64,000 nt of DNA from Verrucomicrobiaceae bacterium (GTDB lineage: Bacteria > Verrucomicrobiota > Verrucomicrobiia > Verrucomicrobiales > Verrucomicrobiaceae): the NCBI GenBank assembly GCA_027489965.1, contig JAIXZA010000131.1, forward strand, positions 1 through 64,000, given 5' to 3'. The translations under genes were made by a program, and so were the position numbers. Positions within the stretch are counted from its first letter, which is position 1. Each line of letters begins with the position of its first letter. This document shows, one piece after another, positions 24,939-33,453 of this stretch. The notes under the pieces are model-generated. The model ran no database searches. It worked only from the letters and a program-made list of their open reading frames with translations, and was not told where the DNA came from.

Positions 24939-26621
24939 ATGAAGCATGGCCTCCAAAAACTCGCACTTACCACCCTCAGCCTCATTATTCTAGATACTGA
25001 CTTTGCTCAAGCCCAGCTCAGCATTTCACCGTCCATGAACGCACAGTTCCTCACCGAACTGCGGGCGAGATCACCAAAACATGCGGATGAGGGGCGGGAC
25101 GTGCTGGGGGCAGATCGGCAGATATTAGAAAAAGGCCGCGCGCTATCGCGGCCTGAACTATTCAGCTTCACCGATCAATACACTCACCGCCTCTCCAGCG
25201 ACATCACTGGCTTTAACAGCCAGTATCAGATGGGACGAAAATACCTCTCTCCCTTTTACCATGGCGTCTTGGCTCTGGAGGAAGATGCCAGCGACAAGTC
25301 GGCCTTCCAAAGCAACTTTGCGCTGCAACAGACGTTTGAATACAATTCCGGAGTCAACGCCGACAAAGGCGGGGTTATTTTTTCCCCCATGCTGCTGGCA
25401 GATGTGAGATATCAAATCAGTCCAAATCAAAGCATTAGTTTTAAAGGCGGCATCGGCCTGAGCTGGATCGGCGACAATGACGGCCTTTATGGATCTGATT
25501 TCACCAATGAGTTTTTTCTGAATGTGCTACCAGGTACCAGTTTAACCTATGATCTGGAACTCGGGGCACTGCATGTCACAGTGTATGATCGAGTCAGCGT
25601 CAAACCCAACGTGGGCATGTTGCAGAATGATGCGGGTATCGCCGGAACGCTGGCTCTGACCGATCAGCTGAGCTGGACAGTGAACTACAATTTCTCGAAG
25701 ACTTACGACATCGACGGTACGCACGCATACTACGATTTAGGTGGCAATTTTGTGGACCGATACCGTCCTGGCTACGATGCGGACATCCACAGTGTTTCTT
25801 CCATGCTAGTTTTTCAAAGCAAGGGATCATGGAGTGCTGGACTTGAAGGTGCACTGAACTGGTATAAGCCAGATGATAGCCCAAACGCACGTTACGACAG
25901 CCAATTCGTCAATGGTGGCGTTCTGGGTAATCAAGCATTCTACGGTTTTGGCTTTATCACTCCTCAGGCCAAAGATGCGTTTCTAGCCAGTGCTGGTGCC
26001 TTTGTGCAAATGATGATCAACAAAGACATTCGCCTACGTATCGCGGCGGGCTACCAACATCAGTCCTTTAGTGGACCTTTCCAAGTTTTTCAACGAGTCA
26101 ACTTTGAAACCAGTCAGCCCTACTATTCCCTCAGCCTGAGTCAAAAAATCAATTATCTGACCAGTCAGGAATTATCTGCTGGCTATGAAACCAATCTACA
26201 ACGGGCCTTTAACAACGTTAGCTCTCATTTCGTCAACTATGGCATCACTCGCCAGGTCTGGAAGGGCGGTCAACTGACCGGCAGCGGCTACTTTGAATAC
26301 AGTGATTCGATCGAAACGTTCTTTGCGCAAAACACCACATCCTATGGGTTCGACCTGCATTTCTCTCAACGCCTGACAGAGAAACTTTCAGCCTCATTGG
26401 CCTATAGTTACAGCAATACAGGATTTAGAAATCTCAATCCAGACCTTCTAGAATCCTCAACACTGAATTGCCGGCAACACATGGCAGGCCTCTCCTTAGC
26501 TTATGCCTTTTCCGCCAAAACACAGGCACAGCTTGGCTGGCAGGGCTTTTTTAGTGATGACGATTCCCAACCGCCTCAGGATCATCATCGTGTGTCACTG
26601 AGCATGCGCGTGCAGTTTTAG
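24939..26621 (+). CDS. Outer-membrane beta-barrel protein, paralogue A
   Basis: A 560-residue protein with signal peptide MKHGLQKLALTTLSLIILD through about AQAQ (residue 26). Alternating hydrophobic/polar strands and aromatic girdles run through the whole mature part. It ends in the pattern HHRVSLSMRVQF, with the C-terminal phenylalanine typical of Bam-assembled barrels. Segments such as SFKGGIGLSWIG, VLPGTSLTYDLELGALHVTV and GYETNLQRAFNNVSSHFVNY are shared almost unchanged with the next gene. Its role is unknown; a channel or surface-exposed barrel is likely. The upstream block at 24873 is shared with paralogue B. GTTTTAG and CTAAAAC, at 26615-26630, form a tight inverted repeat over the stop codon. 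Confidence 0.8.
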   Translation: MKHGLQKLALTTLSLIILDTDFAQAQLSISPSMNAQFLTELRARSPKHADEGRDVLGADRQILEKGRALSRPELFSFTDQYTHRLSSDITGFNSQYQMGRKYLSPFYHGVLALEEDASDKSAFQSNFALQQTFEYNSGVNADKGGVIFSPMLLADVRYQISPNQSISFKGGIGLSWIGDNDGLYGSDFTNEFFLNVLPGTSLTYDLELGALHVTVYDRVSVKPNVGMLQNDAGIAGTLALTDQLSWTVNYNFSKTYDIDGTHAYYDLGGNFVDRYRPGYDADIHSVSSMLVFQSKGSWSAGLEGALNWYKPDDSPNARYDSQFVNGGVLGNQAFYGFGFITPQAKDAFLASAGAFVQMMINKDIRLRIAAGYQHQSFSGPFQVFQRVNFETSQPYYSLSLSQKINYLTSQELSAGYETNLQRAFNNVSSHFVNYGITRQVWKGGQLTGSGYFEYSDSIETFFAQNTTSYGFDLHFSQRLTEKLSASLAYSYSNTGFRNLNPDLLESSTLNCRQHMAGLSLAYAFSAKTQAQLGWQGFFSDDDSQPPQDHHRVSLSMRVQF

Positions 26622-26637
26622 CACTAAAACGTCAATG

Positions 26638-26661
26638 AAAAAGTCTTTACAGACAGACGCA
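26638..26661 (+). promoter_or_regulatory. Conserved 24-nt upstream block of the second outer-membrane paralogue
   Basis: This is the partner of the block at 24873-24896, again exactly 66 bp before the ATG (26704). It implies that paralogue B has its own promoter and is co-regulated with A, rather than depending on read-through. The 82-bp gap between the genes holds little else. Confidence 0.5.
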
Positions 26662-26703
26662 TTGCACCAATCTCGACCTAGACTCTAAATAATCATTTAA
26701 ACC

Positions 26704-28332
26704 ATGAAGCACTGTACTCTAAAACTGACGCTCTTGACTCTAAGCTTTGCCTTAATCAATGATGAATTGGCTCAGGCTCAGCACGGCATCTCCCCATCCA
26801 TGAACTCGCAATTCCTCAATGAACTGCGTGCGCGGTCGCCAAAGTATTCGGAAGAAAGTCGGGATGTGCTGGGAACAGATCGTCAGGCATTAGACAATGG
26901 ACGCGCGTTGTCGCGACCTGAGCTATTCAGTTCGACCAACCAGGACAATCAGCGCTTGGCGGGTGACATCACTGGATTCAATAGCCAGTATCAAATGGGA
27001 CGGAAGTTTCTCTCTCCTTTTTACAATGGTGTCGTGGCTCTAGAGGACGATGTCAGCAACAAGTCGGCCTTTAAAAGCAACTTTGCCCTGCAACAGACCT
27101 TTGAATACAATTCCAGAGTCTGGGACGGCAAAGGCGGGGTCATCTTTTCACCCATGATACTGGCGGATGTGAATTATCAAATCACCCCGAATCAAAGTCT
27201 GAGTTTCAAAGGTGGGATCGGCCTGAGCTGGATCAGTGGCAATGACCACATTGATGGCTCTTATTTCTCCGATGAGTTCCTGCTCAACGTGCTGCCAGGA
27301 ACAAGTTTGGTGTATGATCTGGAACTCGATGCCCTGCACGTCACAGCCTATCAACGCGTCAGTGTGAAGCAGTTTGTCGGGATGTTACAACACGATTCAG
27401 GGATTGCTGGAACATTGGCGCTGACAGAGCAGCTGAGCTGGACCATGAACTACAATTTCTCAAAGACTTACGACATCGATGGCAATTATGGAGGGCGCTA
27501 TGCACGCGGCTTCAATGCGGACATCCACACCGTCTCTTCCATGCTGGCTTTTCAAAGCAAAGGATCATGGAGCGCGGGACTTGAAGGTTCTTTAAACTGG
27601 TATCGCCCGGAAGATGACCCAACTGATCTTTCCCCAGGCTACATAATCCCTCAAGCTGAAGATGGTTTCCTGGCCAGTGCGGGTGCGTTTGTGCAGATCA
27701 TGGTTAACAAGGATACTCGTCTGCGTGTCGCGGCAGGTTACCAACACCAATCCTTTGACGGCCCGTCTCAGGCTATCAATTTTCTCCCATTCCTCTACGC
27801 TCCACCAACCAGCCCTGACATCAACCAACCCTACTACTCCGTCAGTCTGAGCCAAAAGATCAGCGAGAGCCTCAGCCACGAATTATCCCTTGGTTATGAA
27901 ACCAATCTGCAACGGGCCTTTAACAATGTCAGTGCGCATTTCATGAACTACGGCATCACCAGTCAGGTATGGAAAGGTGGTCAGCTGACCGGCAGTGCCT
28001 ACTATGAGTACGCTGACTATGCTGAGGCCGTTTACCCGCTCGACATGACGTCTTATGGCCTGGATCTGCATTTCTCCCAGCAACTGACGGATAAGCTTTC
28101 TGCTTCTGCCGCTTACAGCTACAGCCACGGTCGCTTCAAGGGCCTCAGCACCGATGATTACGCCGCTCTGAATGAGCAGTACAGCCAAAACATGGCGGGC
28201 CTTTCACTAGCCTATGCCATTTCCACTAAAACGCAGGCACAGCTGAGCTGGCAGGGATTCTATAATGGGGGGGCTTTCCAAGGCACGACAGATCACCACC
28301 GAGTGTCACTTAGTTTGCGCGTTCAGTTTTAA
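26704..28332 (+). CDS. Outer-membrane beta-barrel protein, paralogue B
   Basis: A 542-residue tandem paralogue of the preceding gene, with signal peptide MKHCTLKLTLLTLSFALIND through about AQAQ. The core strands match copy A closely; differences concentrate in loops, for example the shorter segment after TYDIDGNYGG and the DDPTDLSPGY region. This is what surface-exposed variable loops would show. It ends HHRVSLSLRVQF with terminal phenylalanine. The last 23 bp overlap the 3' end of the convergent gene, and a perfect 14-bp palindrome (28324-28337) covers the stop codon. Recent duplication with loop diversification is the simplest reading; the ligand or role is unknown. Confidence 0.8.
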   Translation: MKHCTLKLTLLTLSFALINDELAQAQHGISPSMNSQFLNELRARSPKYSEESRDVLGTDRQALDNGRALSRPELFSSTNQDNQRLAGDITGFNSQYQMGRKFLSPFYNGVVALEDDVSNKSAFKSNFALQQTFEYNSRVWDGKGGVIFSPMILADVNYQITPNQSLSFKGGIGLSWISGNDHIDGSYFSDEFLLNVLPGTSLVYDLELDALHVTAYQRVSVKQFVGMLQHDSGIAGTLALTEQLSWTMNYNFSKTYDIDGNYGGRYARGFNADIHTVSSMLAFQSKGSWSAGLEGSLNWYRPEDDPTDLSPGYIIPQAEDGFLASAGAFVQIMVNKDTRLRVAAGYQHQSFDGPSQAINFLPFLYAPPTSPDINQPYYSVSLSQKISESLSHELSLGYETNLQRAFNNVSAHFMNYGITSQVWKGGQLTGSAYYEYADYAEAVYPLDMTSYGLDLHFSQQLTDKLSASAAYSYSHGRFKGLSTDDYAALNEQYSQNMAGLSLAYAISTKTQAQLSWQGFYNGGAFQGTTDHHRVSLSLRVQF

Positions 28333-29788
28333 AACTGCGACCCTCAGTCCGTGTGACTTGGCCGGGTCTTGGATTTTTGGCTGTTTCCGTCAGACGGACG
28401 GCCTGGTCCTCTAGGCCTTTCCATTTCATGCGATCCCAGTGGGGGCCGACCTTTGACATGGCGTCCTGGGCAAGGTCCTGCTGGGCCATGCGGGTGGCAA
28501 GCAGACCAAGGCTGTTCCGAATCTCCAAGCTGTCGGCATAAAGCTCGATCCCGCGCTTCAAACTGCGACGGACGAGCGACATCTTCAGGCCGCGAGAGAG
28601 ATTGGGCAGGACGTTGGGCGGCAGTGCGGTGAGGGCTAGGGCTAGCTGCTCGTAGTGCTCCGATTCACCTATCACATTGAGCACGCCGATGCAGAGATTA
28701 TGGCCGTTGGGTTCAGCCGTCAGACGCAGCAGGGTGATGACAAGGACTGGGGTATAGGTCGGGAATTTTTCGTGGGCTTCTTTGAAGATGCCTGCGGTGG
28801 CTTCCAAGCTTTCTTGATTGAGCAAGCTGAAGACAAGCCGAACTAGAGGAATCTGTGGTGAGATGGCACCGATTCCTTCCAGCATGGTCAAGGCACGTGC
28901 TTTTTCAGCCGTAACATCTTTGCCTGACTCGACAAGTGATTTCAACTGATAGAGCGTTAGAAGAGCCTCAGCGACACGAGCATTCAACGAATCAGGCTTT
29001 TGTTTCCGCCAAGCTTGCATCCTCTCCGTCAGCTCGACCCAGGCATTCGGATCATTCTCATTGGCCACAGGATGCATGCCTGCATAGACCGAGTCAGAGA
29101 CCCAGTGGCCGGAGGCGGTCTTTAGCTCCCGCAGACGGGCTTGATCAGCCAGATGCTCCAGGGCATCGAAGTCCCCTTCCCGCAGCTGCAGCATGGCAAG
29201 ATCCTCCACGGTCTGTTTCTGCGCCCAGGCATCAAACTCGTCCTGCTCGGCAGGAAAAGTGTAGGTGTCCATCTTGCGGGCTTTTACAGCAGCTCGGAGG
29301 GCATGATCATGCTGGTGGTAGCGCACCATTTTCCGCACCTGCCAGACGACCTGATTGGGGCTGACCATCAGAGCATGAGGAAGTTTTTCCCTGAGCAGCT
29401 GAATGGATTCTTGAGCCTCATTCCCGCGCTCCGCCTGGATGAGGGTGTAGATCTTGGCCAGTAAAATGGCCCCCACATCGTGGTAGGCTTGTTGCTGATG
29501 GGCTTCTTCCCAAGTCGGCAACTGAGTGATCCAGGCTGATTGCCTGAGGGCAGAAGGCAAAAGCTTGGCTAGTGCCGCATCCATGGCTGGGAGATCCGCC
29601 GGATTTTGCCGTTCATACCAGCGATGAGCCGTCGCCTGCATATCGCCCTCTTTGATAGGCCGATCTTTGGGTGTCGAGGCTGCATTCATCCTGGCAGCTG
29701 GGACCTCGGTGAGCGCCTGGGCATGGGCGTTTTCAGTACTCAACCAACTGAGTCCAGCTAAAGAGGAAATGATCAAAACAGCTTTCAT
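28310..29788 (-). CDS. Secreted helical-repeat (TPR-like) protein of unknown function
   Basis: A 492-residue protein with a signal peptide (MKAVLIISSLAGLSWLSTEN, then AHAQA). The mature part is almost entirely alpha-helical, with helix pairs that resemble degenerate tetratricopeptide units (AMLQLREGDFDALEHLADQA, SLEIRNSLGLLATRMAQQDL). No catalytic motif is visible, so a scaffold or assembly role at the envelope is plausible. Its 3' end overlaps the convergent beta-barrel gene by 23 bp. The 149-bp region before its ATG is AT-rich, contains TATTGA and TCAATA arms, and is shared with the divergent gene at 29938. Confidence 0.6.
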   Translation of the reverse strand: MKAVLIISSLAGLSWLSTENAHAQALTEVPAARMNAASTPKDRPIKEGDMQATAHRWYERQNPADLPAMDAALAKLLPSALRQSAWITQLPTWEEAHQQQAYHDVGAILLAKIYTLIQAERGNEAQESIQLLREKLPHALMVSPNQVVWQVRKMVRYHQHDHALRAAVKARKMDTYTFPAEQDEFDAWAQKQTVEDLAMLQLREGDFDALEHLADQARLRELKTASGHWVSDSVYAGMHPVANENDPNAWVELTERMQAWRKQKPDSLNARVAEALLTLYQLKSLVESGKDVTAEKARALTMLEGIGAISPQIPLVRLVFSLLNQESLEATAGIFKEAHEKFPTYTPVLVITLLRLTAEPNGHNLCIGVLNVIGESEHYEQLALALTALPPNVLPNLSRGLKMSLVRRSLKRGIELYADSLEIRNSLGLLATRMAQQDLAQDAMSKVGPHWDRMKWKGLEDQAVRLTETAKNPRPGQVTRTEGRSFKTERAN

Positions 29789-29937
29789 TTATTGAAATTA
29801 TAACATTTATCAATAGTCAAACAAGTTGAATCTTTGTGTCTAGCGACACGGAGTCACAGCGAGTTTCACCCCGTGAAGCGCGCGAAAAGTGAAAAAAGAC
29901 TGTCCATTTTCTGGATCAAAGAGACTTTCATCAGCTC

Positions 29938-31182
29938 ATGCAACGCCGCACCTTTCTTAGCTCAGCCCTCAGCGCAGCCCTTTCCCCCATCATGGCTCAG
30001 ACAAACCGGGCACCACGCCTCATTCTGCGCTCCTCATGGCAGACGGTGAATATTGGTGACATTGCTCATACGCCTGGAGTGTTAGCCCTTTTAGAAAAGC
30101 ATCTGCCCCAGGTCGAAGTTCGACTTTGGCCCAGCAAAGTGAACAACGGAGTCAAAGAAATGCTGCTCAAGCGCTTTCCCAAGCTTCAGATCATCGAAGG
30201 TGCCGAAGCGATCAAGACTGCCTTTGCCGAATGCGATTTCCTTTTGCATGGATCAGGCCCTTCCCTGGTCGCTGAAAAGGATGTCGTTAAGTGGCACGAA
30301 GCCACCGGCAAGCCCTACGGTGTCTATGGCATTACACTACCGATTCAGGGATCTACCTCGACGTCACCTGCGCCGGACTCAGTCATTTCTAAAACCCTGG
30401 CTGTCCTGAGTCAGGGTAAATTTGCCTTTTTCCGAGACTCGGTCTCGCTAGGCGTCGCTAAAGAACGTGGTTGCACCTGTCCGATCATGGAATTTGGACC
30501 AGATGGAGCTTTTGCGACGGATCTAAGAGATGACGAAAAAGCGCTGGCGTTCCTCAAAGAGAACGACTTGGAAGAAGGCAAGTTCCTCTGCTGTATCGGC
30601 CGTCTGCGCTACTCAGAATACTGGAAGATGAAAGGGACTGCTTTTGACGAGGTCAAACATGCGCGCAATGAAGCCATGAAGGAACATGATTTAGCGCCAT
30701 TGCGTGAAGCCATCATCGCGGTGGTCCGCCAGACAGAGATGAAGGTACTGCTTTGTCCTGAGGATAGCAGTCAGATGGAGGTCAATCGCGTGAACTTTTA
30801 CGACAAGCTACCGGAGGACGTGAAAAAGCGCGTTGTCTGGCGCAGCACCTACTGGCTGACGGGAGAAGCCTTGAGCACTTATGTGCGCAGTGCAGGCCTC
30901 TTTGGCGCAGAGATGCACAGCCCAATCATGTGCATCGGCGCAGGCATCCCAGCCATCGTCTGCCGCTGGACCGAGCAGACTAGCAAAGGCCTCATGTGGC
31001 GTGACATCGGACTCGGTGAGTGGCTGTTTAATCTTGATCATGAAGAAGAGATTCCAGGCATCGTGCCAGCGGTGCTCGCGATGGCCAAAGATCCCGCTGC
31101 GGCCAAGGCCAAAGCAGCCAAAGGCCGTGAAGTCGTGCTTCAGCGCCAACGTGAGACGATGGAAATCGTGGGACGCGGATAG
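29938..31182 (+). CDS. Exported polysaccharide pyruvyl transferase family protein
   Basis: A 414-residue protein resembling the polysaccharide pyruvyl transferase family, with SSWQTVNIGDIAHTPGVLAL near the N-terminus, a central DFLLHGSGPSLVAEKD and the late AGLFGAEMHSPIMCIGAGIP. Cytoplasmic relatives transfer a pyruvyl ketal from phosphoenolpyruvate to surface sugars. Here the N-terminus is a twin-arginine-like leader (QRRTFLSSALSAALSP, residues 2-17), which suggests export; this is odd, since the donor is cytosolic. It could act on another substrate or have become a binding protein. It diverges from the secreted helical protein and precedes the FmdB-like gene by 66 bp. The assignment is by motif resemblance. 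Confidence 0.75.
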   Translation: MQRRTFLSSALSAALSPIMAQTNRAPRLILRSSWQTVNIGDIAHTPGVLALLEKHLPQVEVRLWPSKVNNGVKEMLLKRFPKLQIIEGAEAIKTAFAECDFLLHGSGPSLVAEKDVVKWHEATGKPYGVYGITLPIQGSTSTSPAPDSVISKTLAVLSQGKFAFFRDSVSLGVAKERGCTCPIMEFGPDGAFATDLRDDEKALAFLKENDLEEGKFLCCIGRLRYSEYWKMKGTAFDEVKHARNEAMKEHDLAPLREAIIAVVRQTEMKVLLCPEDSSQMEVNRVNFYDKLPEDVKKRVVWRSTYWLTGEALSTYVRSAGLFGAEMHSPIMCIGAGIPAIVCRWTEQTSKGLMWRDIGLGEWLFNLDHEEEIPGIVPAVLAMAKDPAAAKAKAAKGREVVLQRQRETMEIVGRG

Positions 31183-31248
31183 CTCAGAGATATGGGATGC
31201 TGACCAACGTTGACATTGCCTTAAGCTCACGTTTGCTTGGGGCGATAT

Positions 31249-31470
31249 ATGCCTACCTACATTTACGAAACGATCCCACAATTTGAAGGCGACCAGCCAA
31301 AGCGCTTTGAGATCAAACAAAGCATGAAGGACAACGCTTTGACGCAGCATCCTGATAGCGGACAACCCGTGCGCCGTGTCCCCATCGGCGGCACAGGTGT
31401 CATGGGCGGCAGTTCCAGCGGCCAATCCAGCAGCAGCGGCTCCTGCGGCACGAGCTGTGGATGTCACTAA
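31249..31470 (+). CDS. FmdB-like small protein lacking the zinc-ribbon cysteines, with a C-terminal Cys/His cluster
   Basis: A 73-residue protein starting MPTYIYETIP, the position where FmdB/zinc-ribbon proteins carry MPTYxYxCxxCG. Here the usual CxxC pair is absent (IYETIPQFEG). The middle keeps the FmdB-type features KRFEIKQSM and PVRRVPIGGTG. A serine/glycine linker then leads to a terminal CGTSCGCH cluster with three cysteines and a histidine. The metal site, if any, has therefore moved to the tail. The ATG at 31249 was chosen over the in-frame TTG at 31237 because it aligns with the family start. Role unknown; metal binding is inference. Confidence 0.75.
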   Translation: MPTYIYETIPQFEGDQPKRFEIKQSMKDNALTQHPDSGQPVRRVPIGGTGVMGGSSSGQSSSSGSCGTSCGCH

Positions 31471-31563
31471 ACGCGCCTCCAAGTGGAGGAATAACCACTT
31501 CTAACACGTTGGCCTTGTCAGGAGTGCTCGCGGCATTCATCATACAAATCTGTTTTTCATTTC

Positions 31564-32268
31564 ATGAACTGTTTTTCTAAACCCACGCTGTCTTTCTTGG
31601 CGGTCGCTCTGTGTCTCTCTGCTTGCGCTACCGTGAAGCGATTCACGCCAGACCTGCCGAAGTTGTCGATGCCATCGCTGCCGGCCATGCCGAAGTTTGC
31701 GACGCTGAAAAAGATCACACGCATTATCCCTGGGATGCCAGACAGTGACAAAGCCGCCTCCGATGATCCTCAGGTTCCCTTCAATGCGCGTGGCGTCTTG
31801 GGCTTTGGCCACACGCTGCGCATCCATGTTTATGAGGGCTCGCGTTCCCCAGACCGAATCTTCAATCAAGTGGTGATGGTCGATACTTCAGGTGTACTCG
31901 ACTTTGGCACAATCGGCAGTGCTAAAGTCGGTGGAGGCACGCTTCCGCAGGCCGTCAAAGCCATCGCTACGGCCTTCCGCATCGGCATGAGGCTCACGCG
32001 ACCAGTAACGGTCCACATCATTTCCGTGGAGGATACGCCGGTCGTCTCGATCAATGGTGATGTGATCAAAGATGAGTTCATCCCTGCCTGGGATGACATG
32101 ACCATCAAACAAGCCGTCACGGTGGCGGGTGGGCGTAAACTCGGCTCTACGAAGCATGGCGTGTACCTCATCCGCGAAGGCGTACGCCGTTATTTCTCCA
32201 CTCTGGATGAAGCTGACAGAGATGAACCCGAGCCAGGCGACATCATCGAACTGTCCCCAGACATTTAA
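31564..32268 (+). CDS. Polysaccharide export (Wza-like) lipoprotein
   Basis: A 234-residue protein with a lipoprotein signal (MNCFSKPTLSFLAVALCL then SAC, residues 1-21), so it should be anchored to a membrane by its cysteine. After a proline-rich linker comes a poly-export domain (LGFGHTLRIHVYEGSRSPDR, VDTSGVLDFGTIGSAKVGG) and an SLBB-like end (TIKQAVTVAGGRKLGSTKHG, EPGDIIELSPDI). Such proteins form or line the outer-membrane exit of exopolysaccharide machines. It is shorter than Wza and no Wzc or Wzx partner lies nearby, so its machine is elsewhere or it works differently. It precedes doxX by 10 bp. Confidence 0.8.
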   Translation: MNCFSKPTLSFLAVALCLSACATVKRFTPDLPKLSMPSLPAMPKFATLKKITRIIPGMPDSDKAASDDPQVPFNARGVLGFGHTLRIHVYEGSRSPDRIFNQVVMVDTSGVLDFGTIGSAKVGGGTLPQAVKAIATAFRIGMRLTRPVTVHIISVEDTPVVSINGDVIKDEFIPAWDDMTIKQAVTVAGGRKLGSTKHGVYLIREGVRRYFSTLDEADRDEPEPGDIIELSPDI

Positions 32269-32278
32269 TTTCCAAATC

Positions 32279-32770
32279 ATGATCGACTACGTCGGCGGCA
32301 ATCCAGCTGCCAATCACAGCCCTTTGGGCAGCCTTTTCAAAACCATCTCTGTCCTGCGGATAGGAGCTGGAGTCATGCTGATGACTCGACATGGATGGAC
32401 GGCCGCCGTGGGTGCCTATCAGCTCTGGTGGAAAGATCAGAACTGGGACTGGGTGAAGAATTTTAACGATGCCGGTATCCCCTACCCTCAGTTCGTGGCG
32501 CCAGCCGTGGCTCTCGTTGTGGCTGTTGTGGCTCTGAGCTGGATCACGGGCTTTTTGACTCGCTTGTTCGCGGTGGTTTTCATGCCCGTTCTCATTGGCT
32601 TTTTGATTTTATCCCCTCAAACGGGATCGATCTACACGGAGGCCGCTTGGCTTTACCTGTTTGTTTCCTTCACCCTGCTGCTTTTCGGATCAGGCGCCAT
32701 CTCACTGGATAAGCTATTTAATTTTGGCGAAAGCTGGAGCAGCCGACCCAAGAAAAGGAAAGGCTGGTAA
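32279..32770 (+). CDS. DoxX family inner-membrane protein
   Basis: A 163-residue membrane protein with about four hydrophobic segments (near LFKTISVLRIGAGVML, FVAPAVALVVAVVALSWI, LFAVVFMPVLIGFLIL and AAWLYLFVSFTLLLFG) and an N-terminal RIGAGVMLMTRHG. This is the usual DoxX plan. DoxX proteins are linked to respiratory or thiol/redox stress functions; the exact activity is unclear. The start at 32279 (MIDYVGGN) fits the first membrane segment; an upstream GTG frame would overlap the export gene. It ends 5 bp before ruvC, which suggests cotranscription. Confidence 0.75.
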   Translation: MIDYVGGNPAANHSPLGSLFKTISVLRIGAGVMLMTRHGWTAAVGAYQLWWKDQNWDWVKNFNDAGIPYPQFVAPAVALVVAVVALSWITGFLTRLFAVVFMPVLIGFLILSPQTGSIYTEAAWLYLFVSFTLLLFGSGAISLDKLFNFGESWSSRPKKRKGW

Positions 32771-32775
32771 AACCC

Positions 32776-33381
32776 ATGGCACGCGTCACTGCCAGCCAGC
32801 TAGCCGCCATCTTAGCCAGCAAGGCGAAAGCGCCGCGTGCCAATCAGGCTAGTCAAACCACCAAAGAACCAAGCATTGAGCGCGTCCTCGCCATCGATCC
32901 GGCCCTGAGAAATACTGGATGGGCTATTTTAGAGAAGTCAGGCCGCGACCTGTCTGCCATCGCCTATGGAGTGATCTCAAACCCAGCCAAGCTACTGCAC
33001 TCAGGCTGTCTCGTGGCGATTCGCGAGCAACTCGTGGCCGTGATTCGTGAGCATGCACCCACCGTTTGTGCCATCGAGTCCACGATCTATGTGCAGAGCT
33101 TTAAGACGGCCATCGTGCTAGGCACAGCCCGCGCGGCCTGCCTTATTGCGGCGGCTGAGCACGGATTAGCCATTTTTGAATATGCTCCTCGTGAGGTGAA
33201 GCAGGCTGCCGTTGGCCGTGGTGCAGCGCAAAAGGATCAGGTCGCCTTCATGATCCGCGCCATGCTGCATCTGAAGGAAACACCCCCTGCCGATGCTGCA
33301 GATGCACTAGCCGTCGGCATCGCCCATTTTCAAAATGCCGATGCTGGCGATGCCCTGGGTACCCTGGCGAGACGGGTCTGA
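32776..33381 (+). CDS. ruvC: Crossover junction endodeoxyribonuclease RuvC
   Basis: A 201-residue Holliday-junction resolvase that cuts four-way junctions together with RuvAB. Catalytic acidic residues are in place: D41 (VLAIDPALRNTGWA), E101 (CAIESTIYVQSFKTA) and D173/D176 (PADAADALAVGIAH). The conserved GTARAA (residues 116-121) and the loop APREVKQAAVGRGAA are also present. The first 35 residues form a serine/alanine/lysine-rich extension before the RNase-H-like core, longer than in E. coli RuvC. No ruvA or ruvB is in the window. It lies 5 bp after doxX and 72 bp before gpmI. Confidence 0.95.
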   Translation: MARVTASQLAAILASKAKAPRANQASQTTKEPSIERVLAIDPALRNTGWAILEKSGRDLSAIAYGVISNPAKLLHSGCLVAIREQLVAVIREHAPTVCAIESTIYVQSFKTAIVLGTARAACLIAAAEHGLAIFEYAPREVKQAAVGRGAAQKDQVAFMIRAMLHLKETPPADAADALAVGIAHFQNADAGDALGTLARRV

Positions 33382-33453
33382 AACCGGGAAAATCGGTGTT
33401 TGATCGACCCCTGCCTTGACGGCTCGTCTGTCATGAAGCATGGACCTGATCTC

